This document shows, piece by piece, positions 13,830-26,400 of a DNA stretch of 64,000 nt (the stretch's first letter is position 1; every line of letters starts with the position of its first letter). The stretch is from positions 70,915 through 134,914 of the forward strand of contig VXAU01003503.1 in NCBI GenBank assembly GCA_013399695.1, read 5' to 3'. Source of the stretch: Formicarius rufipectus. Lineage: Eukaryota; Chordata; Aves; Passeriformes; Formicariidae. A program made the position numbers and the translations under genes. Under the pieces are notes generated by a model. That model ran no database searches. It was not told the origin of the DNA and saw nothing but the letters and a program-made list of their open reading frames with translations.

Positions 13830-14884
13830 GTTGCAGGTAGATTTTTATGTTTGCTTTTTCTAGACCTGAGGGCGTGAGTGGGAGACAGTTTATAAGTGAA
13901 AATGCCATTTTTATTTGTATGTTGCACTGAGAATTGTGAAATCTGAGTCCACCATGTCCCTGAAGTAGCAATGCCCTTCTTTACAGCACCCTCTTCCAGT
14001 GAGACTCAGTGTGCTCCCTGGGGTGTCCTTCTGATGCTCTTCACCTGACTCTTGTTTTTCTTGTTTTGGAGGTCCTCCTGAGGGTCTGGGTTCCCACTTT
14101 CTTTTATGCAGCTTTTTCCTTCTGATAAGGATACACCAGAGCACTTAATGAATGGTCTCTATGTTGCCTCCATTCCGCCCATATACACAGCCATGGGGTG
14201 GGAAGCTTGTCTTCAAAGAGACCTTCTCAGCCTGTTCCTTTAACTTTGTTATAAAAAACATCTAGACATTGGTTTTTATACAAAGCTGGTGATATATTGT
14301 TATGGTTTTAGCACCTCTCCAGATAGGCAAAACCTCTCTTCTTTCTGTGTTCAACCTGTGGCTGTAAATCAAAGATGCCTAACTCCCAGTGTAGATCACA
14401 CAACCTGTTTGCTCTTCTCCCTGACTCCTCCTTGTCACTGTTTGTTCTGTGTCATCCTGATTCTGTGAGGCTGCCTGTGAAGATTAATTTGCCACTGGTG
14501 GAGGTCTGAACAGGCATGGATCTGGTTGTAAGATGAGGACCTTATTTTATTTGTAGTTGATGTTTTCAAATAAATATCAGCATGCAGCAATCTTGAATTT
14601 ACTGCAGGAATACTGTATCACTCAAACTGAGATAGTATCACCACTGAAGCTTGTAAACCCTGTTGTTAATTAAACCATGTGTTTCTGACGGGCTTTTTAA
14701 AGCTATTAAAATTTGCATGTTAGTTCTCTTTCACATGTTTGACAGATTTGTGAACGGCATTTTAAATTTCTTTCCTATGACTGATCTGGTTTGAAATATA
14801 TCTGGGAGAAGAATTTGTATATTCAGTAATGTGGGTGCCCTGTGTGCGTTGAAAATATATGCCTTTCTTTTTCAGAATACTTTC

Positions 14885-14909
14885 TTTTTTTTTTTTTAAA
14901 AAAAAAAAA
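14885..14909. repeat. T13-A12 palindromic tract
   Basis: Thirteen T are followed directly by twelve A. This is a perfect self-complementary homopolymer junction with no other content. Confidence 0.9.
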
Positions 14910-15255
14910 GTAATTTCTAAAATGTCTGTAAGGAAAGTGGCTTGAATTTGAAGTTGACCTATAAATTCAAGAACACTCTGTGCTGATGAACTAAGAGAAG
15001 ACAGTTTCCCATTAGCTATTATAAAATAGCTCTTCAGGAAGCAAAGGTGTAACTCCTAGTATGTAATGGCATAAAAATCCTCCCCTTACTTGTGTATTTT
15101 TGCAGATCAGCATATAATTTGATTGTCTGTTGAAGGATGCTTATGTCAGACCCTGCATGTTTTGGAAAAGCAAATAAAAACAATGAAAGGAAGAATTTGT
15201 GCTTAATAATTTAGAAAACAAATAATTTTATTCTGTTTCTGATCTTCATTTATAG

Positions 15256-15330
15256 CATCAGCAACAAGTGGTGCAGGCTGTGGAGCGTGCCAAACAAGTG
15301 ACCATGGCAGAACTGAATGCAATCATTGGG
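15256..15330 (+). CDS. TLE4: TLE4 coding exon, end of Q domain (HQQQVVQAV...NAIIG)
   Basis: This 75-nt exon has 25 codons, reading HQQQVVQAVERAKQV then TMAELNAIIG, in phase 0 at both ends. The acceptor is tttatag and the donor gtatgt. It closes the Q domain; the QQQ run and the VERAKQVTMAELN helix belong to the tetramerisation module that also contacts TCF/LEF. An open frame continues past the donor into the intron, but the read-through residues are T-rich low-complexity and have no TLE counterpart, which confirms the splice site. It is immediately followed (15391) by long T-rich and A-rich inverted tracts. Confidence 0.97.
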
Positions 15331-15390
15331 GTATGTGGTCTTTCCATTTTAGCTCTGATAGTATTGGTAAATAGAAGCTGGGTTGGAATA

Positions 15391-15560
15391 GTTTTTTTTT
15401 GTTTGTTTGTTTGTTTGTTTTTTTTTATCCTTGTGGGTTTAGTTTTGTGTTTATTTTGTTTGTTTGATTGGTTTGGGGTTTTGTTTTGCTTGTTTGTTTG
15501 GTTTTATATTTAATTTTTTATTTTTTTTGTTTTATGGTTTGGGGTTTTTTTTTCATTTTA
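15391..15560. repeat. T-rich (GTTT)n tract, left arm
   Basis: An imperfect run of T-tracts and GTTT units starts 60 bases after the donor of the HQQQVV exon. It is complementary in character to the A-rich tract at 15741-15840, so the transcript could fold back. The open frames in it (runs of F, L and V) are compositional. Confidence 0.8.
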
Positions 15561-15740
15561 TAACAACATTGCTTCTTTTGCATACAACCTGCCAGTCTGC
15601 TTCTGCAGCCACGGTGACAGGTGGACTTCATGTGACATACTGTTTTTCCTATCCCTGCTGCCCACATCTTTTTCTGGATATTGAGTCAAGACTGAATATT
15701 CATTACACTTTTTATTTTTGCATCAAAAATAGCTGTTACT

Positions 15741-15840
15741 TTAAAAAAAAATTTAAAAAAACCCAAGCAAACAAAAACAAGCAACCAAGCAAAAAACTAA
15801 ACAAACATAAGAACCAGAAAACCCAAACAAACTACCAAAA
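15741..15840. repeat. A-rich (AAAC/CAAG)n tract, right arm
   Basis: A-runs and AAAC, AAGC and ACAA units are complementary in type to the T-rich tract about 180 bases upstream. The two form a loose inverted repeat in the intron. Confidence 0.75.
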
Positions 15841-16784
15841 TCTACAGCAGAACGATCCATCACCACTGTGTTTATAGGTGCTCCTCCTCCCAGTATCTGA
15901 AAATATGTGTGTGTGTGTAACTCCTCTTGTTAAAAACTTTACTGCCAGTGGTATTAGCCCTGTACAGAGATTTTATGGGTGTGGGCAGCCACAGTGTTTA
16001 TATTTTACAACTAGAGAGGACAGACATAACAACAAAAGCCATGGCTGTTCATACTACATAAAATAAAGGTGAGAAGTCATAGCTTAATAGTATATTATTC
16101 TCATGTATAATTATGCAGCTGGAGCAAGCAGTTGTTTAAGCTGTTCTAGTGAAGGCACTACAACTGTACTTCCTTTTTTCTGCACCCACCCAAATGCTTT
16201 TCCTTTTGTGTATAGATTATACATAAAAGTATTTTCCTTTTTTTTATTCAGTGTATCAAACACACTTTGAAATGCTAATTATTCCATTTGCTTTCATTAA
16301 AATTCAAATTACTGAGTGAAGATGTGGATAAGGGTCGCCAAATAATCAATCTGAAGTGAAGATATTGCTTCAATTATGCCTCTGTCTTTTAACAAGGAAA
16401 TCAGGACTTTCTGATTATTGCTGACACTAGTGTAGAGCAATGGTCTGATTGTAGCTTGTTTTTATAGGCTGTTTCTCACTCTATTTTGTGTATCTCTTGC
16501 CACAAGAAAACATTGGTAGTCAATTAGAAATTTTAAATGGAAAAGAGTAACGTTTTTTTCTTCTGAAGTGCCCGTTAGAAAGAAGGGGGTGAATCAGAGC
16601 GCGTCGTGTAGAATCATGAATAACATTTGTTGTATGTCTTTTATGCTCTAGTGGGGAGAGTGGGAAATGAATAATTTCCCAATTAGTTTTCATTACCTAA
16701 CCAAAAATACTGCTTTCTATTAATATTTTTTGCATAAAGTAAGCACCTAAAGGTTGATTTCTTTGTTAAAGAAACTTTTATATT

Positions 16785-16850
16785 TGTGTGCTGCATGTGC
16801 ATGTGTAGCGTGTGTGTATATATGCATGTGTGGTTTTTCATATATATGCA
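16785..16850. repeat. TG/TA alternating tract
   Basis: Interrupted TGTG, CATG and TATA dinucleotides make a degenerate microsatellite of alternating purine and pyrimidine. Confidence 0.6.
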
Positions 16851-18542
16851 GACACATGTACTTTAGTCTACTTGTACACATTTTGGCTCTTCAACATTGT
16901 ATGTATTACAGAGGCTGCAAAAAATTTTAATTCTAGAAAAGAAGGCAAATGCGAAATAGATAGTCTGTAGATACTGACTATTACACTCCTTATTCAAGTT
17001 TATTCTGCTTTCGTAAACCAGTAAACCACAAGAATAAATATAAACAGACTGGACACTTGTTTGGCAAGTAGCTACATGGCAGTAGCTTCCGTTGGTCTTG
17101 CCTCCACCAGCCAGAAGTGAATTTTTTCTTGTTTCTTGTTTTCTGAATTTGTCTCTTCATGTCAACTAAAACGCTATTGCTTCAAAGTGTTTTAAAGTTA
17201 TGAGAATTTTTAAAATCTAATAGCCCTTGCCTCTCTCACAAGACTGATTTTTACCTTCCTCTACTGCCTTTTTTTACTCTGCTGTTTTATGTTGACTTAG
17301 GAAATGCTGTATGGCCTTCTCTTTAGTTTTAGAGAAACAGGAGCAGTACAGAGTGAGGATTTTGTATTCCTCAAGTTCAAAGAGAAGTAATCTAATACAA
17401 TCTTTAAAAGATTCATTCTTGAAAATGGAATAAGTAGGAAAGCAAGTTGTCAAGCTTAAGTTTGTGTTGCATGAGTACTCACAATAAGAGAGATCAGACA
17501 GATTTAAAAGTCTGAAAATGTAACATGGGACTAAAAAAGGGTTACAAAGAATGTAATTTGAAATCAATGGCTTTTATATATATATGATTAGGTTGTCATA
17601 TATAATTTTGCTGTTTTGTAACTCTGGCAGTGTTTGTGTTCTTTTAACCCTGTGGTATTTAACAAACTTCCAAAGTGTATTTAACCCATTGAACTGTATT
17701 TCAGACAAAGACAGAAGCATTATTTGAATTTTTTTGAATGGGTCTTATTCAGTTCACCTCACTCAAGCTAAACCTCTTTGGTTTGCACAGAACAACCCTT
17801 AGTTTGAGTTTAAAATGGATTCTTCCAGAATGGAATATGGGAAAAGAATGAAATGTGCCCTCTTTGTGTTTCATACATACCTAGATTTTTGTATGAATGT
17901 GCTCTGATTTAATGGAATCTGATGAAGCACCTTTTAACTTTGCAATGTTATTCTATCTTCATTGGTAAATGAACCAAATCACTGATCCGTGCAGTTTACA
18001 TGCAAAATACTGACGTGAACCCGGAACCCGAAGAGACTGCTTGTTCTCCTGACGATAAACTAGTTATGTTTAATGGAATGAAACATAGTTATAATGGCTT
18101 CTTTCACAGGTCATGTTCAGTTTAAAACTGTTGATGGGCTCAAACAAGTTAAATATCATCTATCATGTTCTGGAGAGATTCAGTGAGAAAAACTAAATCA
18201 AAGCTGTGTATATCATAAGCGTTCTGCAGGACGACTGTAAATCTGCCGACTCTGTATCTGGTGTTTGCCATGGATGGTGTGGTGCAGCATTCATGCTCGG
18301 GGCAATTGATAGTGCATGTCGAGAGCTACTTTCCTGACTGAGTGTGCCAGAATGAACAGTATGATCTATACCATTGATCTTGTCATGTGTCATAGCTGCC
18401 ACATTTTTATATTAGAATGTGCAAGACCTCACTGTTGAAACAACACACAAATCATAGCCTTAAATCGGCAATATGATCTAATTAGGAATGATGTTTTCAT
18501 TTCCTGTATTAAGAAATTGAGTCATCTAACTTTCTTAAAATG

Positions 18543-18597
18543 CTGTTTGTTTGGTTTTTTTGCTGTTTTTGTTTGTTTGTTTGTTTGTTTGTTTTTC
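18543..18597. repeat. (GTTT)n microsatellite
   Basis: Seven or so GTTT units follow an interrupted GTTT/T-run region. It is an intronic simple repeat. Confidence 0.85.
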
Positions 18598-20424
18598 CCT
18601 AATCCATTACACTATACAGTTGGAACATGTTGTGTGTGTGGTTACATTTTAATAAGGGAACCAGGGAATTAACTTGTAACTTTTTAAGAATTTTATCAGA
18701 GTAATGTTCCCTTCTGTTTAAGATAGTAATTTTTCAACTGCAGTTGGGTAGTAATTCAGAAATAAAGGCTACTGCTTGTATGCCTGTTTATTACATGGAG
18801 AGAGATAAATGCATAAAAAACTTAGGAACAGGTCTGTGATGGTGTTCAAAGAAAATGCAGTTTAGCACAAGAAATGCTGAACCTCAATTTTTAGCAGTGA
18901 CATTTTAATGATAGTAAGTCTGCAAAATTATTTGCCATCAATTGTGAAGGCAATAACAAGCCTTGGTGGTTTTTCACACCCTCTGTGTTAAGTGCTTTCA
19001 GAATGACAGCATAAACTGTGTTGGAGAACTCCAAGGAAGTAAAACTGATTAAAATGTTCATGCTTGAATGGTACTGATGGAATAGTTCATTTGGACTTTC
19101 TCTACCTCCTGCAGCTGAAGCTGAAATATTAAAATTCAGTGAATTTAAATCTCTCTCCCCTCAACTCAGGAAAAAACATTACATTTTAATAGGTTTTAAA
19201 CTCATAATTCATTGGTTTGGAGCAGCACTATTAAATCTATTTAAATATTACTTGTATTACTAAGGAAATGATTGAAATGTTTTTTTTTTGTCATTACCAT
19301 TCTGTACATCCGAGTGAAAAAAAAGGATGTCCTTGGTTTAATTTTTGAGCATTTTGAGCATTATGCTATTTTTATTATCTTAATTAAAAAAATAAGGAAA
19401 TGACAGTTAGAAAGGACGCCTTCTGTCTTGTCATATATGATTCCTTCTTAAAGACATTGCTTGTCACAATTTCTACCCTATATTAGAGACCAAGGAGCTT
19501 GTTTGACCCATTTTGAAAGGTTTGTAATTTTTGCTTTCAAGTGAGTGGTCATTTTGCATCTATGGAGAGCACCACCTGCTTGAAAAAAAGCAGTATTACA
19601 TGGCAGGCATGGGAACCTTTGAAAGAGGTGTGGTGCAGGTAAGAGCACACAACTTGAAATGAAAAGTTGACATCAGTGCTTGCCATCTTTGCTGTGGTGC
19701 CAGTTGTCCAGGGTTCTCCGTGCCAGATGCTGAGGTACTTCTTCACACTGGTGCTTAATGTGCAGAGGCATCTCCTGCTTCTCACTGATGGTGAATTGTT
19801 TCTGGGTCTTGTGTGTGCTTGTGCTGTGAGGAAGACTAAGAGGTTTTTTTGAACAAATGCAAACTCTTTGTATGGAAAAGTCATTCCTAGCCAGTGAGTG
19901 CATTCAGAAACAATAGTGTCAGGGAGGATGAGGAAGCACAGTAGTACAAGTGTGTTGTTTACACGGGGACAAGAATCACTTGTCTCTCCAATGCTTCTAT
20001 ATTGTTTGGTCAAAAGTGTGTTAAGCAGTGGTTGAAGCTTAAAATCTGTAAAACAAGTTGGTGACCTGCTGTATGTTGTACACAGGTTGTTACAGTGGGA
20101 AGGTGGCAGAGAAGGTTGACTTCATAGGTATGTGCTTTGATTGTATACCCTAAAGAAATGTTGGCATTTGTTGCTCCACGTGTTACTCTTGTTTGCTGAT
20201 TGTATATTGAGGGTGTGTGGTGATGTGGTTCTGCAATTTTTTTTGATCCTGCATAATACCTGAAATTGAACTGTAGTAGGAAATACAGATATAGAAGGCT
20301 TTTGGGTGAGCACTTCCGGTTTGAAGTGTTCACCTGTAGTCTGGCTAAGTTAAAGACACCCTGATTTTTGTGTGTAAAGAGCTGTTTTAGAGGGATTTGT
20401 TGTTGTGTTCTGTTACTCCAATAT

Positions 20425-20878
20425 GCTAGTGTAGTAGTTTATCCCTGGCTGAAGGCAAATATCCAAAGGCCCCAAAACAACAGCTCCCCCCTCCCCCCCC
20501 CACCCTCAGGGGGAAAAAAGAAATCACACTAGGTGAAAAGTGGATTCTAATACTACTGAAACAGTATGAATTTATACAAATATATATATATACAGAGAAA
20601 AGAAAGGAACGTAATATTACTATATGCACACACACACAAACAATAAAGAACAAGTAAACAAGGTCTGCTTCCCAGAGAGAGATATGCAGCTCTCCCCAAA
20701 GAGACAGCAGGTCCCCAACCGATGCCCTTCACCACCAGAAAAGGACTGACTCAAAACTTCCGTCTATCCCTTCTTACATCTAAGCTAATGTAAAATGGGA
20801 TGGAATACTTCATTTGGATACAGCAAACCATGTGATCTGTCTCCCAGAAAAGCCTAAAAATCAAACCACCACAGCTAG
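20425..20878 (-). mobile_element. Solo LTR (ERVL-like) with 5-bp target duplication
   Basis: The LTR itself is 20430-20873 (444 bp). On the minus strand it starts TGTGGTGGTTTGA and ends TAAACTACTACA, so it has TG...CA termini and short imperfect inverted ends. It is bracketed by a perfect direct repeat, GCTAG, at 20425-20429 and 20874-20878, the mark of integrase-mediated insertion; 5 bp fits ERVL-like elements. No internal retroviral genes are present, so it is a solo LTR. It contains a C-rich run near 20485, a short TATATA stretch near 20580 and a CA run near 20628. It lies antisense to TLE4. Confidence 0.85.
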
Positions 20879-21370
20879 CTTCAGAGAGAACCTTGAAGGT
20901 GAGGTCTAATTTAAATAAATCTCTTTCATATGCAGCATTATCTTGATTAAAAGAAACTGAAAATGAGGCATGGGAACATTTTAGGCATTTCCAAGGGAAT
21001 TAATTAGAATGTAAATAATTTCCATGTTTCATATTTACTGAAAAAAACATTCCTAGGATGAATTTTGTATACTGTTGCTGCTCTTCGAATGAGCTGCCAC
21101 TGTTTTCTTCTTTTCCTCTTATTTTCAATAGCTGTGGTAACTGCTGGATTTATATTAGTCTTATCACTATCAGAGCAGTCAGTAACATTGCAGTTTGAAG
21201 TGCTGATCACTTACTGCATCTCAGTCACAATATGCTAGTGCCAGAGGCCTTCCTCATTATTGCTGTAAGTGCATATGACATGAGTGTTAGAGCCTACACA
21301 CTGTATGTGATCAAGCAGGAGCTGACTTTTGCCTCCACGTTTCTCAAGGTTTTGCAAACCCTGGTACCAA

Positions 21371-21419
21371 AGCTATGTGACCACCATTATATTTTTTTCT
21401 TTTTTTTTTCTTTTTTTTT
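21371..21419. repeat. Polypyrimidine T/C run
   Basis: Long T-runs are broken by single C residues and followed by AAAAG. It resembles a polypyrimidine tract, but no convincing exon follows. Confidence 0.7.
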
Positions 21420-21651
21420 AAAAGTTAGGATTAATCGGTGGAGATGCAAGGAGTCATACGGAGAGTTTTCTTGATATTGTACATGATGAACACATGTAAT
21501 ATTTTATTTATTAATTATTTTTCTATGCTTTCACTTCACACACAGTAAAAGTGAGAAAACTGTTGCTGATGTGGTCTGTACTCCCATATATGGAAGATGC
21601 AGCCAGTCAAATACAGATGAGCCATGTTCCATCGTGGTCTCCAATTATTAT

Positions 21652-21715
21652 ATGTATGCATATATATATGTGTGTGTGTGTATATATATGTATATACATA
21701 TATACACACACACAC
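21652..21715. repeat. TG-TA-CA palindromic microsatellite
   Basis: Alternating TATA, TGTG, TATA and CACA blocks form a near-perfect inverted repeat centred on GTATATAC (21690-21697). The arms are about 22 bases with one mismatch. A C-run follows at 21715-21720. Such tracts can extrude a cruciform or adopt Z-DNA, and they are usually length-polymorphic. Confidence 0.85.
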
Positions 21716-24534
21716 CCCCCTTCAATGATGACTTTATACTGTGCTTTGGATAAAATAAAAGCGTGTTTGTTTGATTTTTAAAGTATTGTGAAGGCAGGGG
21801 TTTTGCAAAAGGGCTTCATTGCAAAATTGGCATTATTTTTGTACTCAGTGGAGATGCCATCCATTTAAAGAGGTACCCTCACTGTACAGTATAGCCTAAA
21901 GACAGTTGTTACTGTGTCATGGTTTCATACCACAGAGTTCTGATATCACTAGTTAACAAAGTTGTATGTGGCCATTTAGACTTATTCCCAGCCATACTTT
22001 GTAGGCTTCTGCCTAAAGCTATGAATAGGGACCAGGACTCTATACAGTGGATCAGTTAAGTGTTTGCGTTTCTTGGGTACGTGGGTAGTTCTTTCTGTGT
22101 CTTTAATCTTAAATGCAGGACAAAGCAAGAACTTCAGTGCTGAACTGGGATTGACACTAAAGTACTGAGTAAGTAAAGTATTTCCACAAGCTAAGTTCAT
22201 TCATGAAAAAGGAATTCAGGAGATCTTAAATCTTTTAAGTTGTCTGATATTTCAGAATGTTTGATTTTAATCAGCTAGATAGTTCCTTGCTTATTGTTTA
22301 GTGAGTTTTGTACAGACACTTCCTAAGTACATGAATGGATCACAAACACTGATGAACTCGCTCCAATAATGTTTCTGGAACAAGGGAGTATTGCTTTCCC
22401 TGTTATACCTTTGAAAGAGTCTGAGGCGAAAATAAAAAGTGGTCCTTTCACATTCTTGGGGCTGCAGCTTAAGTTCCGGGTGATTTGATCCTTTAGCAAA
22501 GCGACTGTAAGTGGGAAACTGCATGAAAGCAAAAGAAATCACTTTAAGTTTCAGTTGGTTGACTAATGGGTGTTACATTAAAGAGACAGAACACTAGATG
22601 TCTCAGTGAAATCGCTTGAAGAGCAAAATAGTATCCACATAGCCTAACACCCGTGGGAAGTGACTGCTCACCTCTGAAAAGAGCAGGAAGTACAGTGGTC
22701 TGCACAGGACCAGAGCTGCACCAGAAATGACAGTCTTTAAGAAACACAGAATGGTTTGGGAAAAAATGGATCAATCCACACAACTCAGGTTTTTATACCA
22801 AGCAAAGACAACTTGCTGAAATCCAACGGAGTGTGTATTTATGTGTTGTAAGTATGATGAAATGTAGTGTTAACTCTTAAAGTTATGGAGCCTGTTCTTC
22901 TCAGTAATTACTGCCTAGAAATTTGACTGGTAAGAATTGGCTTTATGAGATGCCTTAGAGAAATGCATGTGTGAGATGCATAACATGCATCTCTCTTTTC
23001 CTGATACTACATAACTCTAAAATTATACTGTGCGTGGAAGCTTTGAAGTGACTTACAGTTCCAAAATAAAAGCTCTGATAATAGAATTGCTCATAGATTT
23101 AACCACTTCGATATTTCTGTGATCAGTGACATTGCTTAACTTTTCTTCTAATTTTTCTTGTTTTGGTTCATGATAGCTCAGATGCTTTTTTTTCACTTTT
23201 CAGCCCAGTGTTTCAGAATCTGTTATGTGATGACCCTAGAAAATTATTTAGAAGTCTGCTGGGGAAAGTGTAGGCATTGCTCTCATTTTCTGGTTCTAAA
23301 GAAAAGGACCAAGATTCACAAAGTCACAGTAGAGATGCTGTTTTCCTACTGTTAGTCCAGAGGAGGAAAAAAATCTCTTCCCCATGACTGTGGGTAGGAG
23401 GAGAGTGGAGCACTTTGTAAATAAGGTACTTGAACTAGTGTGCACCTACTTAGAGATGATTTTTGCCATCTGTTTATCTGTAGCAGAAAACATTTGCCTC
23501 CATTGTTATTCGTTGCACTGGTCTTTGTGGAAAGGTTTTGAAGTGGAGATTTGGTATGTTGAGGCACATTTCACACCAGTGGCCCTCCTTATGGTTAGAC
23601 CTTGAACTTACTTGCATTTTTGCTTTCTACCTTCTTTGGCAGGAGATGTGGATTTTCCTTTGCAAGGAACTGATGGGGAGAAGGAATAAGAGCATTTTTA
23701 GTGGCATGATTTATGCAGGAATTTCTGCCCTTTACTAATTGATAATAGACAGTGATTCTGAAGAGCTTAATTCTTCTTCCCTCCATCATCAGTGTGAAAT
23801 TAAGATGAAGCCTGCAATCAGAAGAAGAAACCACTGAACTCCAGTATTCTGTGGGAAGGTGAACTTGGCCTCTTGCAGGGGACTAGGTTTTTTCTTTATC
23901 AAGATTCTGTCCTTTTTTTATTTATCTTTTATTTGCTAGTAGATTTTATTAATTTTTTGTCCTCTATCTGTACTGTTCACTCACTGAAAAATAGTCACAG
24001 AAGTGAAAGAGAGGACAAAGTGTGAAACATATATCCTGACAGAACAGAAATGTGCTCTGAATATTTTGCCTTTCATCCCACAGTATGATCTGGGAGTTGA
24101 CATTTTGTTTCTAGATCACTTAAAAGATCTTTGAAGCAATTTGTAGAGATATAGCTTCTTTGTTATTTATGTAAGAGTTCTAAATGCTTCTCCTCTGATT
24201 AATGACAGCTATTATTATTTCCTTCCCCCCATAGTTTTCTCAATGGAGCTTGCTTTCCTTCTGTGAAATCAGCATCCTCAAAGACAGAAATTACTGATTC
24301 GTAGAGAGCAAGAAGGCTAGCATTCTTTAAAAAAATAAATTAGTTTTATTATTATTGTTAGTCTCCTTCATATTCTCTATCCTTTCTCTTTGTTTTTCAT
24401 TCTTTTTCTTAGATTTTTTTCCTAACCTGTGCATTCATTCCCCTTTGTGAACAGAAGTGTCTGAATTTTTTAGTAGATTGACTACATCTGAGTGTATAGA
24501 CTTTCCACTAGTCTCTGATACCTTTCATAGAGTC

Positions 24535-26400
24535 ACATAATTTTTTAGGTTGGAAAAGGTCTCAAAGACCATTGAGTCCAACCATTAAACCAGTACCACT
24601 GTGTTCACCACTAAACTATGTCCCCAGGTGCCAAATCCAGACATTTTTCTGAGCACTTCGGGTATGGTGATTTCACCACCTCCCTGGGCAGCCTTTTCCA
24701 GTGCCTGACCACCCTTTTAGTGAATAGATTTTTTCTAATATCCGATCTAAACTTCTCCTGGCACAACTTGAGGCCATTTCCTCTAATCCAATAGCTAGTT
24801 GCCTGGGAGACAAGACCACTGCACTACTCCCTGCTCTACTCCTGCTGTAGAGAGTGATAAGGTCTCCTGAACCTCCTTTTTTCCCAGACTAAACAGCCTA
24901 AGCTTCCTCCACCATTACTCATGAGACTTGTGCTCCAGACTCTTCAGCAGCTCCATTGCTCTTCTCTGCACATACTCCAGCTCCTCAATGTCTTTCCTGT
25001 ACTGAGTGGCCCAAAACTGGACACAGTACTGAAGGGGTGGCCTCACCAGTGCTTAGTACAGTCAGGTGATCCCTTCCCTAGTCCTGCTGGCCACACAACT
25101 GCCGATACAAACCAGGATGCCATTGGCCTTCTTGACCACCTGGGCACATTGCTGGCTCATGTTCAGCTGTTGTCAACCAGCACCCCTAGGTCCTTTTCTT
25201 CTGGGCAGCACTCTGCCCCTGGCTTGTAGCCCTGCCTGGGGTTGTTGTGACTCAAGGACAGGACTTGGCACTTGACCTTATTAAACCTCCTACTGGCCCA
25301 TCAGTCCAGTCAAGAACCCTCTGTATAGCCTTCCTACTCTCTTGCCTGAATTGGTGTCATCTGCAGATTGACTGAGGGTACACTTGGTCCTCTCATTCAG
25401 ATCATCAGTAAAAGTGTTAAACAAGTTTGGCCTCAATACTGAGCCCTGGGGAACACCACTAGTGACTGGCTTCTAGGTAATGTAATCCATCCCACTACTA
25501 CTCTCTCAGCCTTGCCATCTAGTCAGATTTTATCCAGCAAACAGTGCACTCATCTACATCATGGGAAGCCAGTTTCTCCAAGAGAATGCTGTGGGAATAT
25601 TGTCAAAAGCTTTACTAAAGTCCATTCTTTACTAGAGACAAAATTGACAGCCTTTCCTTCATCCACTACTCAGGTTGCCTTGTCACCGGAGATCAGTTTG
25701 GTCAAGCAGGATCTGCCTTTTACAGACCTGTGTTGGCTGGACCCAATTCCCTGGTTGTCCTGTATGTCCATGATGGCACTCAAGGTAATCTGTTCCATAA
25801 CCTTTCCTGACAGTGAGGTCAGATTGACAGGCCTATATTTCCCTGAATCCTACTACGGGTCCTTTTTGTAGGTGGAGGTCACATTTACCAACTTCAGTCA
25901 GCTGGAACCTCCCTGTTTAGCTAGGACTGCTGTTAATAATGGAAAGTGGCTTGGTGAGCTGTTCCACCAGCTCCATCAGTACCCTTGGGTGGAACCCATC
26001 TGGCCCTCCTTCAAGGACTGAAAACTTATTTTTTGATTGCTGTGCCCACAATGGTCTCTGACCACTACATCTCCTGCTAATCCTTCTCTGTTTGCAAACA
26101 GCAGGTTCAGTGTGGCACCAGCCCTTCTTGTTTCCCTCACCCACTGTGGCAGGAAATATCTTCCACACACCCCAGGAATGTCCTAGATTGTTTCCTCTCT
26201 GTTGTGTTGTATTTCCAACAGACATCTCATAAATTGAAATCCTCTATGAGAAAAAGAACCTGCAATGTTGAGAACTCTGCCTGCTGTTTACAGAATGTTT
26301 CATCTGCCTCTTCATCTTGGTGGTCTCTAGTAGACTCCCATCAGGATAGTTCCTTTTATTCTGGGCACTGTAGTAATTCTAAAAATGATCACTCTTCTTT
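24535..26400 (-). mobile_element. CR1 LINE, 5'-truncated and degenerate
   Basis: This is a CR1 non-LTR retrotransposon on the minus strand. Its 3' end is at about 24535, where TTAGGTTGGAAAAGGTCT is the complement-side signature next to the terminal repeat. Going upstream in the element, it covers the 3' UTR and the end of the reverse transcriptase, then the RT core, with an ADDTN-type catalytic motif in a shifted frame at about 25353-25367. GPDGFHPRVL-like and PLSII peptides lie at 25940-26020. The C-terminal part of the endonuclease, with peptides such as DVCWKYNTTE and LLFANREGLAGDV, lies at about 26060-26330. Many stops and frameshifts make it dead. The 5' part of ORF2 and all of ORF1 are missing, as is usual for CR1 copies. 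Confidence 0.92.

Larger units (their letters stand above)
7054..15255 (+). other. TLE4: TLE4 intron, 8.2 kb
   Basis: This intron lies between the two Q-domain exons. It holds an A-rich inverted repeat (12604-12777), a minus-strand LTR (13340-13829), a T-run/A-run palindrome (14885-14909) and a TATA-like motif (10968). The part around 11520-11800 is richer in G and C than its surroundings but shows no gene I recognise. The rest is unique AT-rich sequence. The acceptor at the 3' end is ttcatttatag. Confidence 0.85.

Noticed and set aside
15268..15877. Open frames running from the HQQQVV exon into the following intron
   Set aside because: The first part is the real exon; after the gtatgt donor the residues come from T-rich repeats and have no TLE counterpart.
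24921..26225. Open frames of about 64-119 aa
   Set aside because: They are pieces or antisense shadows of the degenerate CR1 reverse transcriptase region, not host genes.
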